A stretch of 54,612 nt of DNA from Legionellales bacterium. Lineage in GTDB: Bacteria; Pseudomonadota; Gammaproteobacteria; Berkiellales; Berkiellaceae. The DNA lies in assembly GCA_947475765.1 (NCBI GenBank), contig CANJMM010000009.1, positions 1 to 54,612 of the forward strand, read 5' to 3'. Positions 8,103 to 15,513 of this stretch are shown piece by piece (the first letter of the stretch is position 1; every line of letters starts with the position of its first letter). Made by a program: the position numbers and the translations under genes. The notes under the pieces were generated by a model. It saw only the letters and a program-made list of their open reading frames with translations. It ran no database searches and was not told where the DNA came from.

Positions 8103-9377
8103 ATGAAAATTAAAATTATCAATGGGACGCTTATTTGCCCAACCGAAGGTTCACCCAGACAAGGTACGCTTCTAATTGATTCAGGAAAAATTGTTGCCGA
8201 AAATCATTTGCCTGATTTTGAAGCAGAAAAAATCATTGATGCAAAGGGAAAATGGGTGCTGCCGAGTTTAGTGGATCTCAAAGGCCGCATTCATACCCCA
8301 GGGCTTTTTATTCAATATGATAATGGTATAAAAGAACTGGCGGCTTATCAACAAAACGGTTTTTCACAGGTTATCTGCTTTCCCAATCAATTACATTGTT
8401 TTGACCGGCCAACGACCATTCATAAATTAAGTGAAGTGCCTCTGCCTATTCAACTTAGTCCTATTGGGGCTTTAACTGTAGACAACTTTGGGGCGCAATT
8501 AACCGATTATCCTGCGCTCTATGCGGCAGGCTGTCTTGCTTTTTCCTCTGGTTTAAAACCCATTTCGGATTTAACGATATTACGTTCTGCTTATACGCTG
8601 TTAGCCAGTTTGGGTTATTTAGTGATTATTTGTCCACAAGAATATGCTTTATCTAAAAATGGCTGCGCTCATGAAGGAAAAATTTCTACTCGCTTAGGCT
8701 TAAAATCGATTTCTCGCACGGCTGAAACGATTTCTTTAGTGCAACACTTAAGTTTAATTGAAGCCACAGGCCTACGCGCGCATTTTACTGGCCTCACCAG
8801 CCATGACAGCATTAATCTCATTCGATACTATAAAAATAAAGGCCTAAAAATCACCTGTGATGTGGCCATTGCACATTTGCACCTAACAGATATAGACATA
8901 GGGGAATTTAATGCCTTATGTCATGTCAACCCGCCACTTCGAGAAAGTCAAGATTTATTGGCCTTAAAAAAAGGCTTGCTGGAGGGCGTGATAGATGCCC
9001 TTGTTTCGGATCATTGTCCTTTGGGGCATGCCCATAAACTGGCGCCTTTCGAAGAAACCACGCCTGGCATGTCCACCCTCGACGTTTTTTTAAAATTATG
9101 TTTCAAAACCTATGCAGAATTAGCCTTAGATCAAAATATATCGCTTAATCAATGGGTCGCCAAATTTACCCTTAAACCGCTGTCTATTTTAGGCTTGTCT
9201 GGAGGGACCTTACAGCCTAATGCCACCGCAAATCTCATTATTTTAGATCCCAATCAAGATCATTTGATTTGTCAAGAAAATTTTTATGCCGGATTTAAAC
9301 AATCGCCTTTTGATCAATGGCCTGTTTCACATAAAATAAGCCATATTATGTTACAAGGTGAATTAATCAACGTATGA
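8103..9377 (+). CDS. pyrX: dihydroorotase-like protein lacking metal ligands (PyrC'/PyrX, probable structural partner of PyrB)
   Basis: 424 aa, with the amidohydrolase barrel of type I dihydroorotases: an N-terminal composite domain (INGTLICPTEGSPRQGTLLIDSGKIV), LPSLVDL, FTGLTSHDSI, SDHCPLG and a C-terminal ANLIILDPN strand. At the D-x-H-x-H metal motif the sequence is D58-L-K60-G-R62, so both His are replaced; the carbamylated-lysine region is also diverged. In Pseudomonas the equivalent PyrC' is inactive but needed for ATCase assembly, and I infer the same role here. A true dihydroorotase must then be encoded elsewhere. It overlaps the next gene by 4 bases (ATGA). Confidence 0.85.
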   Translation: MKIKIINGTLICPTEGSPRQGTLLIDSGKIVAENHLPDFEAEKIIDAKGKWVLPSLVDLKGRIHTPGLFIQYDNGIKELAAYQQNGFSQVICFPNQLHCFDRPTTIHKLSEVPLPIQLSPIGALTVDNFGAQLTDYPALYAAGCLAFSSGLKPISDLTILRSAYTLLASLGYLVIICPQEYALSKNGCAHEGKISTRLGLKSISRTAETISLVQHLSLIEATGLRAHFTGLTSHDSINLIRYYKNKGLKITCDVAIAHLHLTDIDIGEFNALCHVNPPLRESQDLLALKKGLLEGVIDALVSDHCPLGHAHKLAPFEETTPGMSTLDVFLKLCFKTYAELALDQNISLNQWVAKFTLKPLSILGLSGGTLQPNATANLIILDPNQDHLICQENFYAGFKQSPFDQWPVSHKISHIMLQGELINV

Positions 9378-9937
9378 TAATTGCCCCAAAATTATTAGCC
9401 AATGATTATTATTTGCATTGCCTTCGCTATCCAGAAAAAATAAGCGTGTATCCTGGAGATAAAATCAACGCACATTATATTTATGATGTGCGCTATCTTG
9501 AACACCCAGGCAATTTAACAGAAATAGCTTATATTTCGACCCAAAAAGAAACGCTATTAAGCCAAGAAAGCGTGATCGCCCAAAAAAATAACACCCCAAA
9601 TAATTTTATGGATAAAATAAGACAAAATCCTGAAGTAATTATTTGTACCGAAAAAAGCCTATCGGCACTCTTTTTTTATTATAAGCGATTTAGACAACGA
9701 ATTAGTCATACCCCCATTATTATCATTCAAAGCAATCATCTTTTGCCTTTTTATGCCGTTCCATCGAAAATAATGTTACCAAAATTACCTAGCCATATGA
9801 TTGCCGCCGTACCCTATTTTGAGGATCTCAACATTCCCTCAAGATTGGCCAGCACAGATCTTGACTTGCCAGGTTGGTATGAAGGCAATAGCCTAAGCTT
9901 ATTATCTGATGGCTATGCCCAAATTTTATCTATCTAA
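9374..9937 (+). CDS. hypothetical protein, last gene of the pyrimidine unit
   Basis: 187 aa with no signal peptide. The ATG overlaps the stop of the dihydroorotase-like gene (ATGA), so it is almost certainly cotranslated with it. The C-terminal third (MIAAVPYFEDLNIPSRLAS, then LPGWYEGNSLSLL) recalls, from memory only, the end of proteins annotated as dihydroorotate dehydrogenase electron-transfer-like. No FAD-binding or iron-sulfur Cys motif is visible, so it could not carry electrons in the usual way. A helper of pyrimidine enzymes is a guess from position. It is convergent with pilT and overlaps its end by 8 bases. Confidence 0.65.
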   Translation: MIIAPKLLANDYYLHCLRYPEKISVYPGDKINAHYIYDVRYLEHPGNLTEIAYISTQKETLLSQESVIAQKNNTPNNFMDKIRQNPEVIICTEKSLSALFFYYKRFRQRISHTPIIIIQSNHLLPFYAVPSKIMLPKLPSHMIAAVPYFEDLNIPSRLASTDLDLPGWYEGNSLSLLSDGYAQILSI

Positions 9938-10967
9938 AAGCCTCTTTGTTCACGGCCTTGGCTTTAGCCTCTGGTCGATTAATTAATTGCTCGTCTACTA
10001 ATTTTTGTAAATCTTGATCTAAAGTCTGCATGCCTATTGATTGATTCGTTTGAATAGTAGAATACATTTGCGCGACTTTATTTTCACGTATTAAATTACG
10101 AATAGCGGGAATGCCTATCATGATTTCATGGGCTGCAACTCGTCCACCTCCAATTTTTTTTATCAAGGTTTGAGAAATAACCCCTCGAAGCGATTCTGAC
10201 AACATAGAGCGAACCATGTCTTTTTCTTCGGCTGAAAACACATCGACTATTCTATCAATGGTTTTAGCGGCTGAACTTGTGTGCAGTGTGCCAAAGACCA
10301 AATGCCCTGTTTCTGCTGCCGTTAATGCTAAACGGATGGTTTCTAAATCTCGCATTTCGCCAACTAAGATAACATCGGGATCTTCTCTTAAGGCTGAACG
10401 CAGCGCTGCTGAAAAGCCATAAGTATCTCGATGCACTTCCCGCTGGTTAATTAACGATTTTTTAGATTGATGTACAAATTCAATGGGGTCTTCTATGGTT
10501 AAAATATGATGATGAAAATTTTCATTGATATAATCAATCATTGCCGCAAGTGTTGTGCTTTTACCCGCACCGGTTGGCCCAGTCACTAATATTAATCCTC
10601 TAGGATTTTGTGCCAATTCTTTAAATATCGGTGGCGTAACCAATTGTTCTAAGGTCAATACTTCTGAAGGGATCATTCTAAGCACTGCGCCAGCCCCTCG
10701 ATTTTGATTAAACACATTCACTCGAAATCGACCCACATTAGGCATTTCAAAAGAAAAATCGGTTTCGAGTTTTTCTTCATATTCTTTTCGGTGCTTATCA
10801 CTCATAATATCATAAATTAAATCATGTACACTTTTATGATCTAGCGCCGGAAGATTAATTTTTTTTATTTCCCCATCTACTCGTATCATAGGAGGTAATC
10901 CAGCCGACAAATGTAAGTCTGAGGCTTTATTTTTAATCCCAAACTTGAGTAATTCGTTAATATCCAT
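9930..10967 (-). CDS. pilT: type IV pilus retraction ATPase PilT
   Basis: 345 aa, the standard PilT length. The start is ATG 10967 (MDINELLKF), because GGGGAGAAG sits ideally upstream; the frame extends to 10982 but would use that ribosome site as codons. Motifs: Walker A GPTGAGKST (130-138), Asp box ILTIEDPIEF, Walker B-region DPDVILVGEMRD, His box GHLVFGTLHT, and the C-terminal AIRNLIRE retraction motif. PilT is a hexameric cytoplasmic ATPase that depolymerises pili for twitching and DNA uptake. It diverges from yggS with only 13 bases between start codons, as in Pseudomonas order. No pilU follows in this window. The pilus machinery genes pilM-Q lie 36 kb away. Confidence 0.96.
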   Translation of the reverse strand: MDINELLKFGIKNKASDLHLSAGLPPMIRVDGEIKKINLPALDHKSVHDLIYDIMSDKHRKEYEEKLETDFSFEMPNVGRFRVNVFNQNRGAGAVLRMIPSEVLTLEQLVTPPIFKELAQNPRGLILVTGPTGAGKSTTLAAMIDYINENFHHHILTIEDPIEFVHQSKKSLINQREVHRDTYGFSAALRSALREDPDVILVGEMRDLETIRLALTAAETGHLVFGTLHTSSAAKTIDRIVDVFSAEEKDMVRSMLSESLRGVISQTLIKKIGGGRVAAHEIMIGIPAIRNLIRENKVAQMYSTIQTNQSIGMQTLDQDLQKLVDEQLINRPEAKAKAVNKEAFR

Positions 10968-10980
10968 TAATCTTCTCCCC

Positions 10981-11718
10981 ATGAAAAACCATTTTTTATG
11001 CCTACCACAATATACCTATCCTATTCTACTGGCGCAAATTCACCGCCTAGCAGAAAAATATCAACGCCCTTATAACGCTATCAAACTTTTAGCAGTTTCT
11101 AAGTCTCAACCCCTGGATAAAATACGCCTTCTTATTCAAACAGCTCAACTCGATTTAGGCGAAAATTATGTTCAAGAAGGGCTCTATAAGATATCGGCAT
11201 TAACGCCCCTATGTATTAGCCTTCAACCCCAAATAAATTGGCATTTTATAGGCACACTCCAATCCAATAAATTACAGGCCATTGCCACAAGCTTTGATTG
11301 GGTACAAACTATTACGACTATAAAGCAAGCTGAAAAACTCAGCTATTATCGCGGCTTAAGTGCCCCAAATGGTCCTAATTTAAAGCTCTGCATCCAAGTC
11401 AATATCAGCCAATCTCCCCAAAAACAAGGGGTTTGGCCTGAGGTCCATTTACTTAGTGACTTAGCCCAAGCTATTGAATTATTGCCCCACATTGAGTTAA
11501 AAGGCTTAATGACGATGCCAGATGCTGCTCAGGGCTTTGATGCCCAATATCGTCCCCTTAAGGCTATGGCAGAACTGTTTACTGAGTTACAATCTAGACA
11601 TCCAAACTGGGACACCCTCTCAATGGGGACTTCTCAGGATCTAGAAGCGGCCATTGCTGCTGGATCTACCCTACTCAGATTAGGTACTGCCTTATTTGGA
11701 CCACGAGATATTAAGTAA
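10981..11718 (+). CDS. yggS: pyridoxal phosphate homeostasis protein (YggS/PLPBP)
   Basis: 245 aa from ATG 10981. An upstream TTG in frame (10945) lies inside pilT and is not needed. The fold-type III alanine-racemase-like barrel is shown by IKLLAVSK with the PLP lysine K41, LDLGENYVQEGL, WHFIGTLQSNK, LKLCIQVNIS, LKGLMTMPDAA and the phosphate-binding end LSMGTSQDLEAAIAAGSTLLRLGTALFG. It binds PLP and buffers the cofactor without being an enzyme. It is first in the run yggS-proC-yggT-rdgB-hemW-ycxB-like, an order shared with Pseudomonas and relatives. No good ribosome site is visible; the pilT ribosome site lies on the opposite strand between the two starts. Confidence 0.93.
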   Translation: MKNHFLCLPQYTYPILLAQIHRLAEKYQRPYNAIKLLAVSKSQPLDKIRLLIQTAQLDLGENYVQEGLYKISALTPLCISLQPQINWHFIGTLQSNKLQAIATSFDWVQTITTIKQAEKLSYYRGLSAPNGPNLKLCIQVNISQSPQKQGVWPEVHLLSDLAQAIELLPHIELKGLMTMPDAAQGFDAQYRPLKAMAELFTELQSRHPNWDTLSMGTSQDLEAAIAAGSTLLRLGTALFGPRDIK

Positions 11719-11721
11719 AAT

Positions 11722-11748
11722 TTAAAAATTAAAAATTAAAAATTAAAA
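11722..11748. repeat. 7-bp AT tandem repeat between yggS and proC
   Basis: TTAAAAA repeated about 3.9 times in the 40-base gap between yggS and proC. It is one of several short-unit AT repeats filling gaps between operon genes in this window. Confidence 0.8.
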
Positions 11749-11758
11749 TAAAATCAAG

Positions 11759-12580
11759 ATGACACAAAAACAACGCACTTCTATTGGCTTTATCGGTGCA
11801 GGAAACATGGCAAAAGCCATGATTCGTGGCCTAATTCAAAGCGGTTTCCCTGCCAACCAAATTTTAATTAGCGCTCCTAACACACAATTTTTAGATAATT
11901 TTACTATTCTATCCAATAATAGCGCCTTGGCCAAACAAGTCGATGTCTTAATTTTTGCGGTTAAGCCAGATGTCTTAAAATCAGTGATACTCGAATTAAA
12001 ACCGCTTATTCAAGAAAAAAAACCCCTTATGATCAGTATTGTGGCGGGTATCTCTACTGACCAGATTTATCACTGGCTAGAAGATGAAAAACGTGTGGCT
12101 CCCCTTATTCGGGCCATGCCTAATACGCCAGCTTTAATCAATCAAGCCATCACGGGTGTTTTTACCCCCACTTTGTTATCTGCGACTGACTTAGCCCTAA
12201 GCCAACAAATTTTATCGGCTATCGGCAGTTATATTTGGCTAGAAAAAGAAGCCTTTCTAGATATTGTCACCGGATTATCTGGTTCAGGACCTGCTTTTAT
12301 TTTTTATATTCTCGAGGCCATGATCTCTCAAGCCATTGAGATGGGCCTACCCGAAGCCATTGCAAAAACATTGGCCTTAAAAACCTGTGTAGGCAGCGCA
12401 AACCTTGCCTTATCTAGCGACAAAAGCTTAAGTTTATTAACACAACAAGTTACTTCAAAAAATGGGACCACCTTTGCTGGCCTTGAACAAGCAAAAGCCT
12501 TAAAACTAGCAGAAACACTTCAAAGTATGATTGCTGCTTCCGTTAACCGTGCCAAAGAAATTTCTACAAAAACACATTAG
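11759..12580 (+). CDS. proC: pyrroline-5-carboxylate reductase
   Basis: 273 aa. It catalyses the last step of proline synthesis, reducing pyrroline-5-carboxylate with NAD(P)H. The N-terminal dinucleotide fold is GFIGAGNMAKAMIRGL at about residues 9-24, followed by DVLIFAVKPDVL and MISIVAGIS. The family signature lies near LIRAMPNTPALI, and the C-terminal catalytic helices contain VTGLSGSGPAFIFYILEAM and TSKNGTTFAGLEQ. It starts after the AT repeat gap and is followed after 6 bases by yggT. A usual Shine-Dalgarno is not obvious. Confidence 0.96.
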   Translation: MTQKQRTSIGFIGAGNMAKAMIRGLIQSGFPANQILISAPNTQFLDNFTILSNNSALAKQVDVLIFAVKPDVLKSVILELKPLIQEKKPLMISIVAGISTDQIYHWLEDEKRVAPLIRAMPNTPALINQAITGVFTPTLLSATDLALSQQILSAIGSYIWLEKEAFLDIVTGLSGSGPAFIFYILEAMISQAIEMGLPEAIAKTLALKTCVGSANLALSSDKSLSLLTQQVTSKNGTTFAGLEQAKALKLAETLQSMIAASVNRAKEISTKTH

Positions 12581-12586
12581 GAAAAT

Positions 12587-13165
12587 ATGATGCCCCTGAT
12601 TACCCAAGCCATTCACTTTTTAATTGTCACGATTTTTGATTTGTTTATCACGCTTATTTTATTGCGATTTATTTTTCAATTTATTCGCCCTAATTTTTAT
12701 CACCCCCTCACTCAAGCCATTGTGAAATTAACCAACCCCATGGTTTTGCCCCTCAGAAAAATCATCCCCAGCGTTAAAAGCATTGATACGGCAAGCCTTA
12801 TCCTGTTAATAAGCACTTGTTTGCTCAAATTAACCCTATCTTGTTTAATTCAGTATCACTTATTTCCCTCTATAGGCGGATTACTGATTTGGGGCATAGG
12901 CGATCTGCTGCATTTAACCCTCACGCTTTTTTTCTGGAGCATTATCATTCAGGCAGTCATGAGCTGGATCTCGCCTTATCCTAATCATCCTATTTATGCT
13001 TTATTATCTAATTTAACCAACCCACTCACGCAGCCTGTTAAAAAATATATTAAGCCTATTTCTGGCATCGATCTTTCCCCTCTTGTTGTTTTGTTAGGCT
13101 TGCAATTATTACTGATGTTAATTGCCGCGCCCCTTCAACAAGCCGGCATCGCATGGGCAATATAA
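12587..13165 (+). CDS. yggT: YggT family integral membrane protein
   Basis: 192 aa with the duplicated YggT architecture: two similar halves, each with two membrane spans and the conserved stretch F(I/L)RPxxxxP...NP(M/L)xxPxRKxIP. It is seen first as FIRPNFYHPLTQAIVKLTNPM then LRKIIPSV, and again as WISPYPNHPIYALLSNLTNPL then KKYIKPISGIDLSP. The inner-membrane protein is implicated in osmotic or division-related functions in other bacteria, but its mechanism is unknown. The gene follows proC after 6 bases and is separated from rdgB by a 6-bp AT repeat. Confidence 0.92.
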   Translation: MMPLITQAIHFLIVTIFDLFITLILLRFIFQFIRPNFYHPLTQAIVKLTNPMVLPLRKIIPSVKSIDTASLILLISTCLLKLTLSCLIQYHLFPSIGGLLIWGIGDLLHLTLTLFFWSIIIQAVMSWISPYPNHPIYALLSNLTNPLTQPVKKYIKPISGIDLSPLVVLLGLQLLLMLIAAPLQQAGIAWAI

Positions 13166-13170
13166 CTTTA

Positions 13171-13204
13171 AAATAAAAATAAAAATAAAAATAAAAATAA
13201 AAAT
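13171..13204. repeat. 6-bp AT tandem repeat between yggT and rdgB
   Basis: Five full AAAAAT units (13175-13204) plus a partial copy lie in the 52-base gap before rdgB. The rdgB ribosome site (AAGAG) follows immediately. Confidence 0.85.
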
Positions 13205-13217
13205 AAAAGAGCCCACT

Positions 13218-13817
13218 ATGAAAATTGTACTTGCCTCCAGTAATCTAGGAAAATTAAAAGAAATTCAGGCTTATTTTGAGCCCTTGAATTTAACCCTTAT
13301 CCCCCAATCGACGCTGAATATCCCTGATGCAGAAGAAACAGGTCTCACTTTTGTCGAAAATGCGCTCTTAAAAGCAAGACAAGCCACGCGCTTATCTGGC
13401 TTACCTGCCCTAGCCGATGATTCTGGTATTGTGGTGCCTTATTTAAAGGGCCAGCCAGGGGTTTACTCGGCCAGATATGCAGGGGTTCACAGTGATTTTG
13501 CTGCGAATATCCACAAATTAGTTGAGGCCTTAAGCCATACAACGCCTTCACAACGTGCCGCTTATTTTTACTGTTGCCTTGTTTATTTAAGCCATGAAAA
13601 CGATCCCTGTCCCATTATTGCACAAGGCCAATGGCACGGTAACATTAGCTTAAGCCCATCGGGATCTCAAGGCTTTGGATATGATCCTGTTTTTTTTGTT
13701 CCTGAGCTCAATAAAACCGCTGCTGAACTTTCGCTCACCGAAAAAAATCAACTGAGTCACCGCGCTATTGCGCTCAATGCTTTTCAAGCTCAATTTACCC
13801 AAGCATTTTCATGCTAA
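13218..13817 (+). CDS. rdgB: dITP/XTP pyrophosphatase (RdgB/HAM1)
   Basis: 199 aa from ATG 13218; the longer frame from 13122 would translate the AT repeat and the end of yggT. The enzyme hydrolyses dITP, ITP and XTP to monophosphates, keeping deaminated purines out of DNA. Motifs: MKIVLASSNLGKLKEIQAYF at the N-terminus, TFVENALLKARQA, GLPALADDSGIVV (metal and catalytic Asp), PGVYSARYAG, and GSQGFGYDPVFFVPEL then KNQLSHRAIAL near the end. The last codons overlap hemW by 7 bases, so expression is coupled. An AAGAG ribosome site lies 7-8 bases upstream. Confidence 0.96.
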   Translation: MKIVLASSNLGKLKEIQAYFEPLNLTLIPQSTLNIPDAEETGLTFVENALLKARQATRLSGLPALADDSGIVVPYLKGQPGVYSARYAGVHSDFAANIHKLVEALSHTTPSQRAAYFYCCLVYLSHENDPCPIIAQGQWHGNISLSPSGSQGFGYDPVFFVPELNKTAAELSLTEKNQLSHRAIALNAFQAQFTQAFSC

Positions 13818-14986
13818 GTCTTTATGTTCATTTACCTTGGTGTGTCAAAAAATGCCCCTATTGTGATTTTAATAGCCATGTCTATCATTCCCCTGATCTC
13901 AATAAACCGGCTTTACCTGAAGCAGACTATATTCAAGCGTTAAAACTCGATTTAACCGAAAGTTTAGCCTTGTATCCTGATTTATCACATAGGGAAATTC
14001 AATCTGTTTTTTTTGGTGGGGGAACCCCCAGTTTATTTTCAGGGCAAGCAATTGGAGAAATCTTAACTCATTTAAGCAAGCATTTTCATTTTTCCCCTCA
14101 CTGTGAAATCACCTTAGAAGCCAATCCAGGCACAGTAGAACGCAAACATTTTAGGGCCTATCGCAAAGCGGGGGTCAATCGTTTATCTTTAGGCATTCAA
14201 AGCTTTAATGCCGAACATCTTAAAAAATTAGGGCGCATTCATGATTCGTTAGAAGCAAAACAAGCCATTTCAATTGCGCGTGAAGCTGGGTTTGATAACT
14301 TAAATCTAGACATCATGTATGGTTTAATTAATCAAAGCTTATCAGAAGCCTTAGAAGATTTAAGCGTGGCTTGTGGCCATCAACCAGAACATCTTTCTTG
14401 GTATAATTTAAGCTTAGAACCCAATACGCTGTTTTATAAACAACGCCCCCCGCTTCCAGAAGATAACGTCATGCATCTTATCGAAAATCAAGGCGATGCC
14501 TTACTCAAAACACATGGCTATACCCGCTATGAAATTTCAGCTTACGCTCGCCCAAATCACCAAGCCAAACATAATCTCAATTATTGGCAATTTGGCGATT
14601 ACCTAGGATTAGGCGCCGGCGCACACAGTAAAATCACCACACCCACACACAAAAAAATACACCGGCTCATTAAGCACAAACACCCTAAAACCTATTTAGA
14701 CTGCTTAGACTGTGCGCACGCTCAAATCTCCTTTGTTCAAGAAAATAAAATCGTATGCGATCAAGATAAACCGATGGAATTCATGATGAATGCCTTAAGG
14801 CTGGTTGAAGGCGTAGACTTAAGCTTATTTGAGCAATGCACTGGCTTACCCCTTAGCCGCATAGAAAAAATTTTACTTAAAGCCAAACACTTAGATTTGC
14901 TTGATTCTTCTGAAAAAATCAAACCCACTAAAAAAGGCTTGCTGTTTTTAAATGATCTGGTCAACTTATTCTCGGAGGACATATGA
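13811..14986 (+). CDS. hemW: radical SAM heme chaperone HemW
   Basis: 391 aa. The [4Fe-4S] radical SAM motif is C11-x3-C15-x2-C18 in LPWCVKKCPYCDFNSH, followed by SVFFGGGTPSLF (SAM-binding GGGTP), LEANPGTVE, GVNRLSLGIQSF and the HemN C-terminal domain with FMMNALRLVEGVD. HemW is related to the oxygen-independent coproporphyrinogen oxidase HemN but acts as a heme-trafficking chaperone; the CX3CX2C motif without the extra HemN Cys and its position after rdgB favour HemW. The start overlaps rdgB by 7 bases and the end overlaps the next gene by 4 (ATGA). Confidence 0.94.
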   Translation: MLSLYVHLPWCVKKCPYCDFNSHVYHSPDLNKPALPEADYIQALKLDLTESLALYPDLSHREIQSVFFGGGTPSLFSGQAIGEILTHLSKHFHFSPHCEITLEANPGTVERKHFRAYRKAGVNRLSLGIQSFNAEHLKKLGRIHDSLEAKQAISIAREAGFDNLNLDIMYGLINQSLSEALEDLSVACGHQPEHLSWYNLSLEPNTLFYKQRPPLPEDNVMHLIENQGDALLKTHGYTRYEISAYARPNHQAKHNLNYWQFGDYLGLGAGAHSKITTPTHKKIHRLIKHKHPKTYLDCLDCAHAQISFVQENKIVCDQDKPMEFMMNALRLVEGVDLSLFEQCTGLPLSRIEKILLKAKHLDLLDSSEKIKPTKKGLLFLNDLVNLFSEDI

Positions 14987-15513
14987 ATTTTTCTTTTTGT
15001 TATTTAATCGAACCTAAAGAATTTGCGCATGCTTCTTATTTTTTTATTCAAACCAAACCTCTATTAAAAATACTCACTTACCTTGTTACCATAGGCGTTA
15101 TTTTCATTCTGGGTTTATTGCTGATTAAATATCACAAAGTAGGCTTGGTGCCTCAAGAATGGTTCATGGTATCTCTGACTTTATTTTGGCTATTTGCCCG
15201 AAAGGCTTTTAATCGTTGGATTTTTTTAAAAAAATTTAACAAGCAAGCTTTTTCACAACAAACTTTAAATTTAAATTTCTCTGCCAATGGCATCACGTGG
15301 TCTGGAGAAAAATTTACAAAAGGCCATGCCGCTTGGGCGCAAATGCGCTATGCCATACAGCTAAAAAATGGCTTTATTTTCCCTATACTGCCTACCCAAT
15401 TTCTCTTTGTACCCGAACGGGTTTTTCATTCCCCTTTGGAGAAACAAAATTTTATGGCTTTAATTCAAGAACAAAAGCTTAAAATTAAACCCTATCTACA
15501 TTGGTCTTGTTAA
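14983..15513 (+). CDS. YcxB-like membrane protein
   Basis: 176 aa. Two hydrophobic spans (about residues 29-50 and 60-75, VTIGVIFILGLLLI and WFMVSLTLFWLFA) are followed by a soluble domain of short strands ending LFVPERVFHSPLEKQNFMALIQEQ. That order (two spans, then a PH-like strand-rich tail with W...A...FIxPxRxF) matches the YcxB-like family of unknown function. It is coupled to hemW by an ATGA overlap. The stop overlaps the convergent SLC13 permease by 4 bases. The function is unknown, and the family call rests on pattern only. Confidence 0.65.
   Translation: MNFSFCYLIEPKEFAHASYFFIQTKPLLKILTYLVTIGVIFILGLLLIKYHKVGLVPQEWFMVSLTLFWLFARKAFNRWIFLKKFNKQAFSQQTLNLNFSANGITWSGEKFTKGHAAWAQMRYAIQLKNGFIFPILPTQFLFVPERVFHSPLEKQNFMALIQEQKLKIKPYLHWSC

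Noticed and set aside
8103-9377. Treating the dihydroorotase-like gene as a decayed pseudogene
   Set aside because: The frame is full length with conserved structural motifs and tight operon spacing. The specific loss of metal ligands matches the structural PyrC' type rather than random decay.
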